Origin: Evernia prunastri
Taxonomy: Eukaryota > Ascomycota > Lecanoromycetes > Lecanorales > Parmeliaceae
Direction of reading: 5' to 3'
Length of the DNA stretch: 64,000 bases
NCBI GenBank assembly: GCA_003184365.1
Contig: NKYR01000030.1
Coordinates: 62,001 to 126,000 of the forward strand
Below, in pieces: positions 9,072-21,251 of this stretch. The notes beneath the pieces are model-generated. The model ran no database searches and had not been told where the DNA came from. It saw only the letters and a program-made list of their open reading frames with translations. Positions within the stretch are counted from its first letter, which is position 1; each line of letters begins with the position of its first letter. Position numbers and translations under genes: made by a program.

Positions 9072-12000
9072 TCAATCCTCCGTGACTGGCGGATACTGTT
9101 TGATATTGCCTCTCTTGGAATAATCAAAGACCAAGATATCCCAACTCGAAGCGACGTGCGACTCGTCTATCGTGCGCATATTCGTCCAGTCGTCCGCCAG
9201 CCTCCGTGTATTTTTCTGCTTGTCGTCCCAATTCTCGATGATGAACGTGCAGCGTTCCAGGTTCTTCCGCTGCATGTACTCGGTCGTGGTGGACAGCTTA
9301 GCCTGCGCCCAACCCGACGCCCGGCTTCCTCCGGCCAGATGGGCTCCCTTTTTGACCAGATTCTTGACGGCGTGCACGTTGCCTTTTGAAGCGGCGATAT
9401 CGAGCGCCGATGCGTCGGGTAGCATCCCGTCCGAACGGAAGTTCAACTGCCACGGTTCCCTGGCGAAATTGGTCAGGATGGTCAGGAAGACGCCCACGAC
9501 TTCCAACTTCATGCCGTGCGCACGCGGGAGTGTCAAAGCAGAAGCCAGTTGGAGGGCGCTGATTTGCTTCTCTTTGTTGATCAGGAAGGAATCTTGTTGG
9601 AACTTTTGTTTCTGTTCGCAGTATTTCATGAGGTATTTGATAGCTCCGAGGTTGAGGGAAGTGATGCAGAGGCCAAGCACGTTGAAGCCAGCCTTGTTGG
9701 TAGCCAGAGCATTTGCACCCTTCTTCATCAGCACATCAGCCAGGTCCCATTTCCGCTCAAGGATCGCATCCATCCACGGGGTGATGCCATCTTCGTCCGT
9801 TACATCAATTTCCGCACCCAGGTCCAAGAGACGAGGTGCAAACTCCGTAGCCGCAACGCTATGATCTGGAATCTTTGCACAAAAATGAAGTAGACCCTTC
9901 TTGCGCTCAAAGAGGGTCGAGACTGGTACGCCATAATCAAGAAGAGCATCGAACAGTTCCTTATTGAAGCTCAGCACGCTCTCGCGCAAAAGGTTGTGCA
10001 TGTGAACTGGCTCTAATCCAGTCGACTTGATGAAGTCAACCTGAACGTCAGTATTCGTGCGACCATAAGGAGTCTTCAGACCGGATTCGAGCGCCGGCAT
10101 CACAAGGCTTCCGAAATCGTCGGCGTCAGGGAAAAGAGCGTTCCAGTCCCTTAACAACTGCAGCGTTTCCGTAGCAGCCTTGGTCCAACGTTTTCCGTGC
10201 CTTAGAATCCGGGTAAATCGACTCTCGCCTCCAGCTGCGGCCGTGATTAGTCGGCGTAGATGGCCACGCACTTGAGATGGGCGCACGTTTTCCAGCAACA
10301 GTCGTAGGTGGGCCGTAAGATGCAATTTGGCGGCGAATGAAAGAGCATCATCCCCCTCGACGGTTGCGGCCATTGGGTCAGCTCCAAGGTTAAGCAATAT
10401 CTGCGAATGGTTATATGTGTCTCCGTAGACGGACCACATGAGCGGAGTACCACCCACAGTGGGGCCACGCTTTGCTCGGGCATTGACTTCTGCCCCAGCT
10501 ACAATGAATTTCCGTCCCAGTGCTTCCGCTTTGCTAATATTCCAGGAAGAAAGAAAGTGAATGGGAGAAACACCATCCTCCGAAGTACTAGGTTTCGCGA
10601 AGTTCATCAACAACGATTCAAGCACATCATACCTGCACCTCTCTGCGGCATTCAGTAGTGTCCATGTGGCGCCAGGAAATGCAATGCCTTCTATCTCGCT
10701 GGCAGGGGTAGTCGCCCCAGCAAACTCAGACGCCCATGAGGAGCTAAGAACTGAGCAGGCATCATCATTTTTAGCCCATGGATCCGTAAATGTAGTTAGC
10801 TGTGTTTGAAACGCTTGCGCTACTTTAGGAAGTGCTTCTTGCGCCTTTTGTGAACCGCCATCGGCTGCAACCTGAAGCCATTTCAAGCACTCCCCAGGTT
10901 CAAAATGAACACCGAATCCGTTTGCGTAGCAGATTGCAAGTTGATATGCAGCTGCACTCTCTTCTTCTTCCACTTCTATCTCGGAGTGTTCAGATGGACC
11001 TTGAGCACAGTCCTGAAAACCAAGAGCCATGAGAGTTTGTACGACGGGACTGACTCGCTCGAATTCGGAGTGCCATTTTTCCATGTCAAGGAGATGGGCA
11101 TCGACATCGAGGGGTAGACGTTTTGGTGGGACGGGATGTCTCGCTTCATACCAGTTGTTGGGGGTCAGTAGTCTTATTATCCTCGCCATATCGAGCTCAC
11201 GATGAGAAGGCTCCTTGACCAAGGTGATGCCAATGACCTCGCAAAGCATCTCGAGCTGCGAACGAGTGAAATTTTCTGACAATGCTAGTGAAACGCAAAC
11301 GTGTTGTACCAGATGATCTCCTTCTTTGAGAGCAGCCACGGCATCATTCCGAGATTGTCGTCTCTCCTTTGGGGTCTTGCCTTCAATATCTCCCAAAGAC
11401 TTGAAAGGGTCACCGTCAAGGAATACACGCCAAAGCAGCATACCGAAGCTATAAACGTCCGTTCGCTTTGCGTCTTCGATCTTGAAGTAGGCTGTCCGTG
11501 AGAACTCAGGCGCTTGCCATGGGCGGCTGCCGCCAAGCCTGCACATTCCGGAGTAAGGTAAGTATGACCTTTTCAAAGCCGAGAACTAGGATTACGAAAC
11601 AACTTTAAAAAGCATGAAGCGCATTTGCATCAGTGGCATTTCTAGGAACTCAACCATGGTATAGATAAGGGGGGGGTTTTTTCCGACAATTGAACTTACA
11701 TCAAGCCACCATCTTCAAGTCTTAAGACACCAAAGTCTGTCAACTTCCCAACGAGCTTCAGATCTGGCACTCATACTCAGACATTTCCTCACGGCCATGA
11801 GGAGGTGGGCTCACGTTCGGAATTAGAACCCTTCGAGTCATCACGTTCCTCAAATACCAAGACATTTTCACACTTGACGTCTCCATGTACAATGTCTTGC
11901 GATTGAACTAGTCAGCATGATCTTATCACTTAGAGATATCCATCTCCATGTGAGGAGACCAGGCCAGCAGTGGCTCGAATGAAGATTCCAAATCATTCGA

Positions 12001-12755
12001 CTCTCATATTAGTGATAGTCAGAAACCGAAGAACAGAGGGTTTGTGCAGAACAGGTGCAGCCTTCGTTCCATATGACGGGTTGGAAGGCTTAGAAGCAGT
12101 ACTAATAAATTTACTGACCGCATGCATGTAGTATCTCAAGGCCGTGTGCGATGTCGAGACATAGAGAGAGCTTCTCACGGAACTCCAGCGGCCTATCTTC
12201 CTTCCTAGCGGTCTCCAAGACCTCTGCCAGATTACCAAGCTCAGCGCATTCAGGGATCAAAACTGGCATTGCCCTCTGATCATCACTAGGTCCTTCAGTC
12301 TCAAATCCCACGCCGAGAAGCTTGACAATGTTTGGATGGGCACGTAGAGGTGGGTGATGCATGGTAAGCAATTCATTAAGAATGACGTGGATACGACCAG
12401 CGATGGGGTCTTTCATCACTGCTGGGTTCAGGATTGCACGTTTGAAGGCCACCATCATGCCCTGAGGAAAGACGGTGCCAGAGACGGGATCGACGTAGGT
12501 CTCGGGTACCTCGGCGCCATTGACCAGAAAAGAGGCGCCCTGGCCCAGGACAGAACGAATATCAGGCTTGGTGACGGGGAGGATGGGAATGCTCTGGGTC
12601 TTGATGTAGGAGAGAAAAGAGATCAGGCTATCCTGTAAAATTGTTGCGGAGGTTGGATAGATAGCGGAATGAAGCGTCGCGCCAGCGACAATACTTGACT
12701 TTCGCCGCGATCGAACGGGAAAGACAGTTGAGTAAGTGACGGTGTCGATGTCCAT
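9072..12755 (-). CDS. Protein kinase with Sel1-like and ankyrin repeats
   Basis: Serine/threonine-type kinase fused to repeat domains. Exons: 12119-12755, 11815-11895, 11700-11763, 9072-11538; sum 1082 residues. All kinase landmarks are present: glycine loop GQGASFLV, VAFK lysine, a helix-C Glu (NELLTM), HPNIVKLLGVGFE, catalytic loop VHGDVKCENVLV (Asp kept, HRD written HGD), TDFG, WQAPE, DVYSFGMLLWRV. So an active kinase is likely. After it comes a Sel1-like unit (AYQLAICYANGFGVHFEPG and AADGGSQKAQ), then ankyrin repeats (GGTPLMWSVYG, LLNLGADPMAA, ALDIAASKGNVHAV, LVKKGAHLAG) to near the C-terminus. Intron 1 seems to skip a TAG and use AAG. The gene is divergent from a HeLo-pseudokinase gene 1.2 kb away, which suggests a functional link in regulated cell death (inference). 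Confidence 0.85.
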
Positions 12756-13971
12756 GTTGAGAGCAATTGGAGTTCAAGGAAGGGCAATAAGAGAAAGTGA
12801 GGATGAAATGCGAGAATTGAAGAGAAAGCGCATTGAGAAGGATTATCTCTGAGGGCTAGTGTCGCCCCGCGAACGGTATCTTGTGTAGGCTGACGCTTTA
12901 GCTTGCAGGATGCATTGCTTGGCCATAGCGTACCATACCATACCTAGATACTGCGAGTCTGCGACATTACCTAGGTACTCGATTAATGCGTGACGGTGGT
13001 CTAAGATAGCTGTTATGCGCTGCATGTAAAATTGACCTGTTGCGCGACTTTGTCACAACATAAAGATAGGGAGATGGAAAGATGGATAGGTACATGGGAA
13101 GATGAAAGACAATGCTACCTACCTATATGATTATTGTATGCTTGATTGGTTGTATACATAAGATACTTTGTAAAAATGAGGCTTCGGTTGGATCAAAAAC
13201 CCACTTCAAAGCTATGCTGAAACGGGTTTAGTTGGTCTACCCATGTATATCGCCATAATTGCCATTGGTCAAAGTAAGCGAGCTACAACAAACGATTGCT
13301 GCAGGCGATGCAACGATGCCGAGTCCAGAACTCCAAGAATGCAGCATTTCCAATTTGTCAACTTCCATTGGCAGCACATACAAACCAGGCGCAAGGGCCC
13401 CCGCATGTCCTCCCGTTAGTGTTACCTACCTACCTACCTATCACAATTAATTAATTACCTTACTGCTCCTTCTTCCTTCACCAACCCAAAAACCCATTCA
13501 TCTCACATCATCTCAGCTTCAGCCGCAGCCTGTGGATTGTCTCCCCCCATCCCGCCCCATCCTCCCTTCAGTGAGCCGCACTGCCAGCCTTGGACCTTAG
13601 ACCCCAGGCAACACCCTGTCTTGAGTCATTCCACGTCAGGATCATCATCTGAGCTGCCTCATTTGTCCTTACTAGGACTGGCATGCGGCTTCCACCATAC
13701 CTACGTACCTACATCGGTCCGCAGGCTTGCCGGAAGTAACCCTGCTTGCCGATCATTGGCTTTGGCGTGAAAAGTCGAGTCACTTCTTAAATACCTCGCT
13801 CCCTACCCTTGAAACATTTGGAATTTTGCGCTAAAACAACCCATTGCCTATCAAAATTGGATTAAAATATACGTACATATTCTCAAGCTCGAAGCGAAAC
13901 TTTTAATACTTTGGACAGCAACAACTGCATCGCTGTCAAGATTGCTGGCGGAGACTCCAAAGCCCGCAAAT
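12756..13971. promoter_or_regulatory. Shared 1.2-kb region between kinase and HeLo-pseudokinase genes
   Basis: Divergent intergenic region. It holds short (CTAC)n tracts (13424-13441), a CT-rich leader-like part before 13972 and scattered CCTACC repeats. Three short frames are present but none has a recognisable product. Any co-regulation of the two flanking genes would be encoded here. Confidence 0.45.
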
Positions 13972-15798
13972 ATGACTGACCCCGTGAGCTTGACTCTTGG
14001 GATTGCAGGGGTGGTGGGAAGCGTCATCCAGGCGTACAATGCAGTCATGACTGCGTATGATCTGTACCTGGAAGTAAAAGATGTACCAGCCGAGTACGAA
14101 GACTTGCGCATGGGATTACTGCTTGAACATCAAAGATTGGAGCTGTGGGGCAGCCACGTCTTAGCCGAATATTCCCAGGAACAGAACCGATCTAGGCTAT
14201 CCCAAAAGCACATAACCACGTGGAGGACGATGGAATGGATATTCAGTAGGATTAGGGAAGCCTTTATAGAGAACAATCAGATTTTGGACGACTATGGCCA
14301 ACAAATGGGTTTGCCTACTCAAGGCGACTCTTCAGGTAATCCAAAAGCGCTTCATCTGAACGAGGTGCCATTTGCTGAAGTCGCGCCAGCTTTTGACTTG
14401 ATTGGTCGCTTGTCGCAGTCAACAAAGTCCCCATCAAAGCACGCACTGTCGAATTATACGAAGAGAGTGAAATTCGTCCTGACCAAGCAAAAGAAATTGA
14501 AAGATCTAGTCATGCAGCTTTCCTATTGGAACAACGGCCTTGATCAATTGACCTCGCGACTAGACCAGGATTCATCTCGTCGCCGACTAAGGACATTCTT
14601 CTCAACTTCCGACACCACACAGCTTCGGCATTTAGAGGCAGCAGCGGACTTGCTTGAACATCGGGACATCCAGCTGATGGCCGCAGCGAGAATAGTAATT
14701 GGGCAGGGCGATATCAGTGAGCAGTCAGACTGTTCCCCAGAACTGGCAAATTCCCCTCCTCTTTCGGAAGGACAGTGCATTAGAACGTCCCCAGCATCGG
14801 GTTACAAGCTCGAGATGGACCAGCTAAAATGGAAAGAAAAACCCTATGCAACAGATCAAGTTCGAGCAATGGCTCGGTATGGGGAAGAAAGCGTCATCGT
14901 CGACTGGAGATGCTGCCAAGATGACAGTTGGAGGCGAACTCATCCCAAAGCATTCCGCCGCAGGACGGAGAATCTGACAAGGATCTTGAACAGCGATCTC
15001 AAACCGTTGAGTCTTTCAATCCTACACTGCGTCGGCTATCTAGACCAGAGTCGTCATGTCACAGGCTACGCTTTCCGCCTGCCTAGTGATGCTCAACCTG
15101 GCCAGGAACCGTTCACACTTTACGATTTGTTGAAACGCGTGGAGCGCCCTAACCAGCCTAAAGACATTCCAGACTTGGGCGAAAGGTTTGAGTTGGCGAA
15201 AGCTCTTGTGACAACTATATTCAATATTCACAATATTGGGTGGGTGCACAAGAATATACAACCAAAGAACATCCTTTTCTGGCCGAAGTCGGATGCAAAG
15301 ACTGAGCCAGATCTCACCAGACCATACCTGATGGGGTTCGACATATCTAGACCGAATCAACCCGGAGAGGTGTCGGAGAAGCCGTTGTCCCATTTCGAGG
15401 ATGATCTCTATCGGCACCCACATTACAAGGGCATGTATGCTCGCTCCTTTCAGCCTGCATTCGACATATACAGTCTTGGCGTGATCCTCTACGAGATCGG
15501 CATGTGGCGCAATATCGCGTTTCAGGGCTCGTCCAAGAGCAACAATCCGAGAAGACCGTCTTTGCCCACCCACAATTCGGATCCGCAGCTAGTCGAGGGG
15601 ATGGTGGAACAAGGGTCGATCATGGCCATGAAGCAATATACCGGCGCGCGGTACCGTGATGCTGTCAGGTCCTGTTTGAGCAGGGACTTTGACAATATTT
15701 GGGAAATGGGAGCGGGCGATCAGCAGAGGCAGCTGCGGGCATATCTGGAAGACTTCCGGGTCAAGATCGTTGATAAATTGGCAGTGTGTAATGCATGA
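13972..15798 (+). CDS. HeLo domain-pseudokinase protein
   Basis: 608 residues, no intron. Start at MTDPVSLTLGIAG; the upstream in-frame ATG at 13942 adds only ten residues. The N-terminal half has the look of the fungal HeLo (prion-inhibition) four-helix bundle: DPVSLTLGIAGVVGSV, then DLYLEVKDVPAEYEDL and LLEHQRLELWG. Residues from about 280 on are kinase-like, ending with an FDIYSLGVILYEIGMWR helix. Catalytic residues are lost: the loop reads VHKNIQPKNILF (Asp to Asn, Lys to Gln), the DFG site reads MGFDISRP, and the VAIK site reads VIVDWR without lysine. This is the HeLo plus degenerate-kinase arrangement of fungal cell-death proteins. HeLo bundles can permeabilise membranes; that role is inferred here. 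The kinase-ankyrin gene is divergent from it. Confidence 0.78.
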   Translation: MTDPVSLTLGIAGVVGSVIQAYNAVMTAYDLYLEVKDVPAEYEDLRMGLLLEHQRLELWGSHVLAEYSQEQNRSRLSQKHITTWRTMEWIFSRIREAFIENNQILDDYGQQMGLPTQGDSSGNPKALHLNEVPFAEVAPAFDLIGRLSQSTKSPSKHALSNYTKRVKFVLTKQKKLKDLVMQLSYWNNGLDQLTSRLDQDSSRRRLRTFFSTSDTTQLRHLEAAADLLEHRDIQLMAAARIVIGQGDISEQSDCSPELANSPPLSEGQCIRTSPASGYKLEMDQLKWKEKPYATDQVRAMARYGEESVIVDWRCCQDDSWRRTHPKAFRRRTENLTRILNSDLKPLSLSILHCVGYLDQSRHVTGYAFRLPSDAQPGQEPFTLYDLLKRVERPNQPKDIPDLGERFELAKALVTTIFNIHNIGWVHKNIQPKNILFWPKSDAKTEPDLTRPYLMGFDISRPNQPGEVSEKPLSHFEDDLYRHPHYKGMYARSFQPAFDIYSLGVILYEIGMWRNIAFQGSSKSNNPRRPSLPTHNSDPQLVEGMVEQGSIMAMKQYTGARYRDAVRSCLSRDFDNIWEMGAGDQQRQLRAYLEDFRVKIVDKLAVCNA

Positions 15799-17741
15799 TT
15801 TTATTCAGAGGTACCCAGAGCAATATCAACGAGAAGCAAGCATGTCTTGGTGAGTGTCTTACCTCCGTGCCTTTTCCTTTTGTCCAAAAGGTTCCTGGAA
15901 AACCGCATACTGACGAGACTCGGTTGCAGTACACTCAGCCTATGTATGCACCAAGCTGCTTTCAGCCGCGTTCGCCCCGCGAAGATCCATGCTGGTGAGC
16001 TCGTTTTTCTTAGAGCTAGGCTTTCGTTTCTCAACCGTTAGCGTACGTACTGTACCCTTTGCTCTGAGTCTTTCCGAGACTAATCCGCTGTATCGGCAGT
16101 CTGGCTGCGCCAAGCATGGAGAGCGCCTGTCGTACTAACATTCTACGTTCTTGACCTTCCTGGATGGAATGAGATGACAGGGACAAGAATGACTATCGCA
16201 TACACCGTGGAAATATATCTCACCGAGATAGAGTGTATTGTAACACCCCCATGACACAACTCCTGTTTCCGGGGCATACCAGGTGCTCGGTCGTCTTTGG
16301 GATAACGATGTACACACCTGGCTTGGATTCGGGGAGCAATATTTTCATCTATAATCCTCAACCGTACTACTCTTCCCCGTCAACGGACTCACTTGTAACA
16401 TACAAGTACCCGTAGCCCATTATAACCTGTCGGTCCTTTTCTAGCCCTTCGGCGTGTGTACCTCATGCTCCTCCGCGTCCCGGATTTCCAATCAAAGACA
16501 TATCGAGAGATGCATCTCAGCCACCCCAAAGACCGAGTTTCTAGTCGCATAAGCGTCGCTGACGGCAAATCCCGTTGCCTTTGACGCACTTGGTTCCTTG
16601 GATATATGCCTTCCGCCGGGCTTATTCATAGCATTCCGTACACACGAGCGTCAGTCGCATTAGAGCAGAGCTAGAAAGGTTAGGTGGGGGCTTGACAATG
16701 GGATGGTCGCTGAGAATGGAGATGATTAGACTTGTAGCGTTTGACTGGGAGAGGAGAAGGTAATGAGTGAGATTTGGAGAGCTGCATAGGGAGGTCTTCT
16801 TTTCGAATGACAGACAGTACCCTGTTACTGCGGATAAGCAGGATTCCGATAATTCTCAGATGTCTTATACATTGACAGTATTCCTTCAAAAACGATACAG
16901 TGACAAGTAGCTGTAAATGTAGATGAATATGTAAGTGGCTTCCTAGTGCATTGACGAAATTCATACTTTACGATATCAAGGTTCATCTCCACATTTTGGG
17001 ACCCACTTCCGAGCTCCCGGTTCCCCCAGCCACAAAAACGTTATGCTAGTACCGTAAATAGTTAGCGTCGGGACTGTCCGCTGTCATGAGCAAGCCTTCA
17101 ATCCGGAATTATGGTTTCTCTCTATCCTCTTCCTTTACTTTCTTTTACCTTACCTCACTTATCCTCAATGTTGCAATTCGTATCGATCTTTTCCTCAATA
17201 ATCCTATTCGATATCAAAACCGCTCCTACCTTACTCATCGGCTCATCTCTGGCATCTTCTGCGAGATGACCGGGGCCACAAAGGATCCAGATTGAAAATA
17301 TAGTCACACAATGTTCGGAAATTGGGCTTCTCTCAGTTGGTGATTTCTCTCATTTCGCCCCCATCTCTCATCGTTTCAGCCGCAGCTTGGCATTTTGATA
17401 AAGTCCAATCAGTTGGCTATACGATCCACCATCCTGCATATCATTTACATACAGCATACGGGAATCATTCAGTTTTATTATTGCAGGCTCTTGAAATATG
17501 TCCGAGTCAAGACTGCAATCTCTATTTCAACAATGGATAAAGTCCGTATGCCGTTCTGCATGCTATGTCACTATCGAGTAGGAAATTGGCTTGCTGCCGA
17601 GTTGATATCGTGGTCGGAGCTTCCTGCCACATCCCCATATTTGAATCACCTTCTTGTCTCACCCTTTCCTATTTTTCCCTCTCACCTCACAATTCATCAC
17701 TACTTCCAAGCTATACTATTCGTGGTTTAAGACTTGCAGTT
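15799..17741. other. 1.9-kb intergenic region
   Basis: No frame here has a recognisable product or coding-like composition on either strand. Several CT-rich parts (17100-17180, 17660-17700) precede the gene at 17742; a CAG just before that ATG could end an intron in its leader. Confidence 0.5.
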
Positions 17742-19438
17742 ATGTTAGGAAATTTTTTTATGGACGACATGCAAGAGATGTTGGACTCGCTGACGGATCC
17801 CACTTCAGTTACCCGCCAAGATGACAAGGAGCCACCGCCTCCAGCAACGCCTCTCGAATTTCCTCGCTGCGAGCCTTCAAAACTTTCAGTCCCTGAGGTC
17901 GGTGTGACAGATGACCTTGTCAAGCTATTCAGCAATTCTCTCAGAACCGGTCCAACGATAAAGATCTTCCAAGCTTTGAATGCCAGCATAGCAAATGAGC
18001 TCCCCTTAGGGCAGGTCGTCCCAACAGACTTCATTCCAGAACCTTCCTGGTCAGAAGACTCTGCAACAAGCGAATCTTCAGAGTCATGTCAAGTCGCTTT
18101 ATCAAGATCAAAATTAATGAGTAACGGAGCACCGGCCCCCGGTAAAGGAGAGTTTCTCGTCCGGGTCAAGGAGCTTCTGTACGACAATGAGGATGGCTTC
18201 TGCGCCATCCAACGCAGATCTCGTCTTCCAAATCGTCAGCCTGCCGGCGTCGCTCACTTCCGGCGGTTCTGGGAAGGCGTGCTTCTTCTGTCTGAGTACT
18301 GGGATACTAGCCTTGACAAATACACAGATAACGAAGATACAAAGGACACTTCTAATACGGACATGAATGAGCGACGCTCAGAAACAACTGACTCTGAGCC
18401 TAAGATGGAGACAGACAAGGGCGGTGATCTAAAGAGAACGTATACAGGACGCCGCACGGGGACGGGCCGAGACATGCCAGGCAAATATCGCGAAGAGACA
18501 GTCTTCGCCTTCGTCGAGGCAATTTCCTCGGCTTTTCATTGCAGGCTAGAAAAACCCCAAGTACCACAAAAATTTCAATTACAAGGCACGATGATTCCCA
18601 TTCTGTACGCAGCATCAATCCATCGTATACCCAAAGATGTCCGCGCAGTGAGGAGGGGAGTGGCAGAGGGTCCAATGCTAGGTGTTTTTTGCCGAGGGCA
18701 AACCTCATTTCGTGGCCCTGACGAAGCCGAAGGTGAGGGAAAGGAGGAGATCTTGGACTTGCTTCGAGAGACTGGCTTTATGTTGATGCTGGCTCAGAAG
18801 CGAGCAAGAGAAGGAAAGGAGGAAGTGGTGCCAGGTAAAGGCAAATGGTGGGCAACTGCACCTCGCTGGGGTGGTGGCGCTGGCGGTGAGCTAGGAGACG
18901 CCAACGAAGAAACTACTGGAGGCCCTAAACCATCGGGATCCTCACGCAATCGAGTCAGGAAGACGAGGGGCATGGACGCCTGGAAGATTTTGGAGCCACC
19001 TTCCGGCATCTGGGAGAGAGGCGTGACGTATCAGCAGATTGGGAAAGATAAGAACAGCGAGCATGATGATGTAAGTGGCCTAGAGGCAGACCTACGCTTC
19101 ATCCTGGCCGTTTTACGTGTCACTCTTTCCACGAGATTCACTGATCAGCACTCCAGATCTTTCTGGTCTCATCTATCAACCACCACCTTTCTATCCTCCA
19201 CCTACGCATCCATCAGCAATACATCGACTATCTCGAACAACCTCCAGCTCAGTCCAAAATCTCCAACGCACCGCAGCAGCCATGGTATGCACTTGAGATC
19301 AAGCGATCAAAATGGTTTGATCTTCTCATCGCAGACGACAGAGTGGAAGCAATGAGAGGCATCTGGGCCGTCCTAGGCTGGCAGATGAGGGACATGACGG
19401 CAAACGAAGACGAAGGAGAGGCTTCGGGAACCGCCTAA
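17742..19438 (+). CDS. Unknown fungal protein of 536 residues
   Basis: Two exons, 17742-19070 and 19157-19438, joined at GATGAT/GTAAGT and CCAG/ATC. I do not recognise a named domain, but the sequence looks truly coding: an acidic low-complexity start, a compact part with FRRFWEGVLLLSEYWDTSLD, then ETVFAFVEAISSAFHCRLE, MIPILYAASIHRIPKDVRA, RRGVAEGPMLGVFCRG, and after the intron HLSILHLRIHQQYIDYLE, WYALEIKRSKWFDLL and IWAVLGWQMRDM. No signal peptide or membrane helix. The acidic, Ser-rich linkers between blocks suggest a nuclear or cytosolic protein, without proof. The frame opens further upstream, but ATG 17742 follows a leader-like stretch. Confidence 0.7.
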
Positions 19439-19929
19439 GTGTGTGACGACTTGGATGGTGAGCAATCGTTGAGACACCAAGTGGGATGAAGCTAACGGCG
19501 TTAGAGACACGGAGCGACGCAGGTCGGCGCTCGGCTGGATGGTCCAGTGTAACCCGAGATGAAAGCTGGGTCAAGGCTTTCGAGGTCAAGACAGGATGCC
19601 TCATGACTGCTGAAGCGGTGTGCCTACGCGGGGGGGTCCACTTCCGCCGCCACCATTTATGATGGACCGAAATCCATTTCAAAGGCCATCTATCAATCTT
19701 AACATATCTTTCTTATTTCACTTCGATAGCCTGTTCAATCTTAGTTTTACAGTTACCACAGCCACAAATCCTTCCCTGAGCCATATCAATACTGTCTCTC
19801 TTCATCTGTGCTTACTGACAGATCACGATTTCATCCTCATTTGCATTGCTTCACTCTACACATTCATGATGTGTTCTCCCTTCCCTACCTTCACGCATCA
19901 AGCCCGCCTTGAAACAACTCAGACAAACA
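19439..19929. other. Intergenic, start of the decayed zone
   Basis: No gene seen. From here to about 29 kb coding signal is scattered over frames and broken by stops. Confidence 0.4.
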
Positions 19930-20509
19930 TCCTTCACTAACCTTGTCCTATATGATCCGAGATTCTCAGTCACTTTTGGACGACATTGCACACACCATCC
20001 ATGTTCACCGAGGGTTAGAACGAACCTTGACGTACATACTTCAACGTACTCCCTTTCCTCAGAGGTCGAGACACTGTACCGTGAAGCGATTTGATTGTCA
20101 CTCGCAACCCTCTTGCTCTCTCAGGGGTTTCTTTTCTCTACAAGTATATATCTTGTCAGAGACAATCATCATCGAGAACACTGCCGCTTCTTGAAAGGCA
20201 TGAGTTCTACAGCAATCTCTTTAGCATATGCTGAGCACGCAGGCTCCCAAGCAAAACTTATTTTCATCGCTGATGATCTCTACGCCTCTTCGCAAACCTC
20301 ATTGATCTCAGTGGGTAGCACTTGCCCATGACCAAATGCTGACACGCATCTCAAAGTACAGTCAACGAAGAATGGCCGAAAAGACGATGGCAAAGGACTG
20401 GATCACAACGATATCCGAGTCGGGACTGCCGAATCCTGGCAGGGTAAAGAAGCCGCAGATCATTCTCTGTGATCCAGAAAGAGACATTCAGTTGGATCTT
20501 TTCGGCCTT

Positions 20510-20537
20510 CCCCCCCCCCCCCCCCCCCCCCCCCCCC
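20510..20537. repeat. Homopolymer of 28 C
   Basis: An uninterrupted run of 28 cytosines inside the decayed gene. Homopolymers of G/C this long are rare in chromosomes and may be polymorphic or a sequencing artefact. Confidence 0.95.
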
Positions 20538-20959
20538 GCTGGCCCCTTTCTCGTGATTATAAATTTCGTCCGAGCTGAAAACGACCATGACGAGCTCAGC
20601 TTTCCGACAAAAGAGCGTCTTAACGTCCTTTCAAACCGACAGAAACAGCATCTTTTTGTAATGAACGACATCATCATCTACGATACTAACTTCTTCACTG
20701 CCGAGCTCGCTACCGAGCTCTAGGATGAGGAAAACCGACCTCGATTCCATTGTCCTCGCGGCATCGGCGTGAGAGCCTAAGCAGACGGAAGAACGTGTGG
20801 GTCTCCAAATGGTTCCAAGACCACGGCCGCGTCTCATCCCCTTGCTTGTGAAAACGGCCTAGAGCTGGAAATCGGTAAGGGTCGCTTTGACACTGGAACG
20901 CCCATAAAGAGCTGGTGAGATACTTACCGGTCTTGAGAAGGCCATCTACGAGCATGTTC

Positions 20960-21250
20960 ATTTCAGCAACCACTCACTCACTTTACACGAGCGCCACCAT
21001 CACCATCACGGAGGTCACAATGATACCAAGCGAAAGAGTAACAGATTTTGCCATCGGCTCGTGGAGGCGAAAGCCAACGACGATCAGATTGTTTTCGTGG
21101 CTTTTGGTATCGATGTGGGATTTTCGTGTAATGTGAGAGTCAGGATGGGAGAGAAAAGGACTCCTCGAGAGATTTGGAAAAACCCGATTTTTTCTTTAAA
21201 AGGATTGGAAGATGTTAATTTCCCTTATCGCGGAACATTTGTTGTGTCAA
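20960..21250. repeat. Dispersed repeat, copy 1 (partner at 24970)
   Basis: About 290 bp that align by eye with 24970-25245: both have CACTCAC...ACG near the left end, CCATCATCACCAT-like triplets, then an identical core GATCAGATTGTTTTCGTGGCT and later CCTTATCG(C/T)GGAA. Small gaps and point changes are scattered through both. Confidence 0.7.
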
Positions 21251-21251
21251 A

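Larger units (their letters stand above)
19930..21250 (+). pseudogene. Decayed unknown gene, pieces in several frames
   Basis: Protein-like pieces follow each other in one direction but in different frames: LDDIAHTIHVHRGLERT near 19970, AISLAYAEHAGSQAKLIF and IADDLYASS near 20210, ISESGLPNPGRVKKPQIILC near 20420, FVRAENDHDELSF near 20570, and a His-rich piece with RLFSWLLVSMWDF (in one frame) near 21080. A poly(C) run lies in the middle. A related His-rich and RLFSWL piece recurs near 25000, so this looks like two decayed copies of one family. I cannot name the ancestor. Confidence 0.35.

Noticed and set aside
9156..9893. Plus-strand frames up to 230 codons
   Set aside because: Antisense to the ankyrin-repeat part of the kinase gene.
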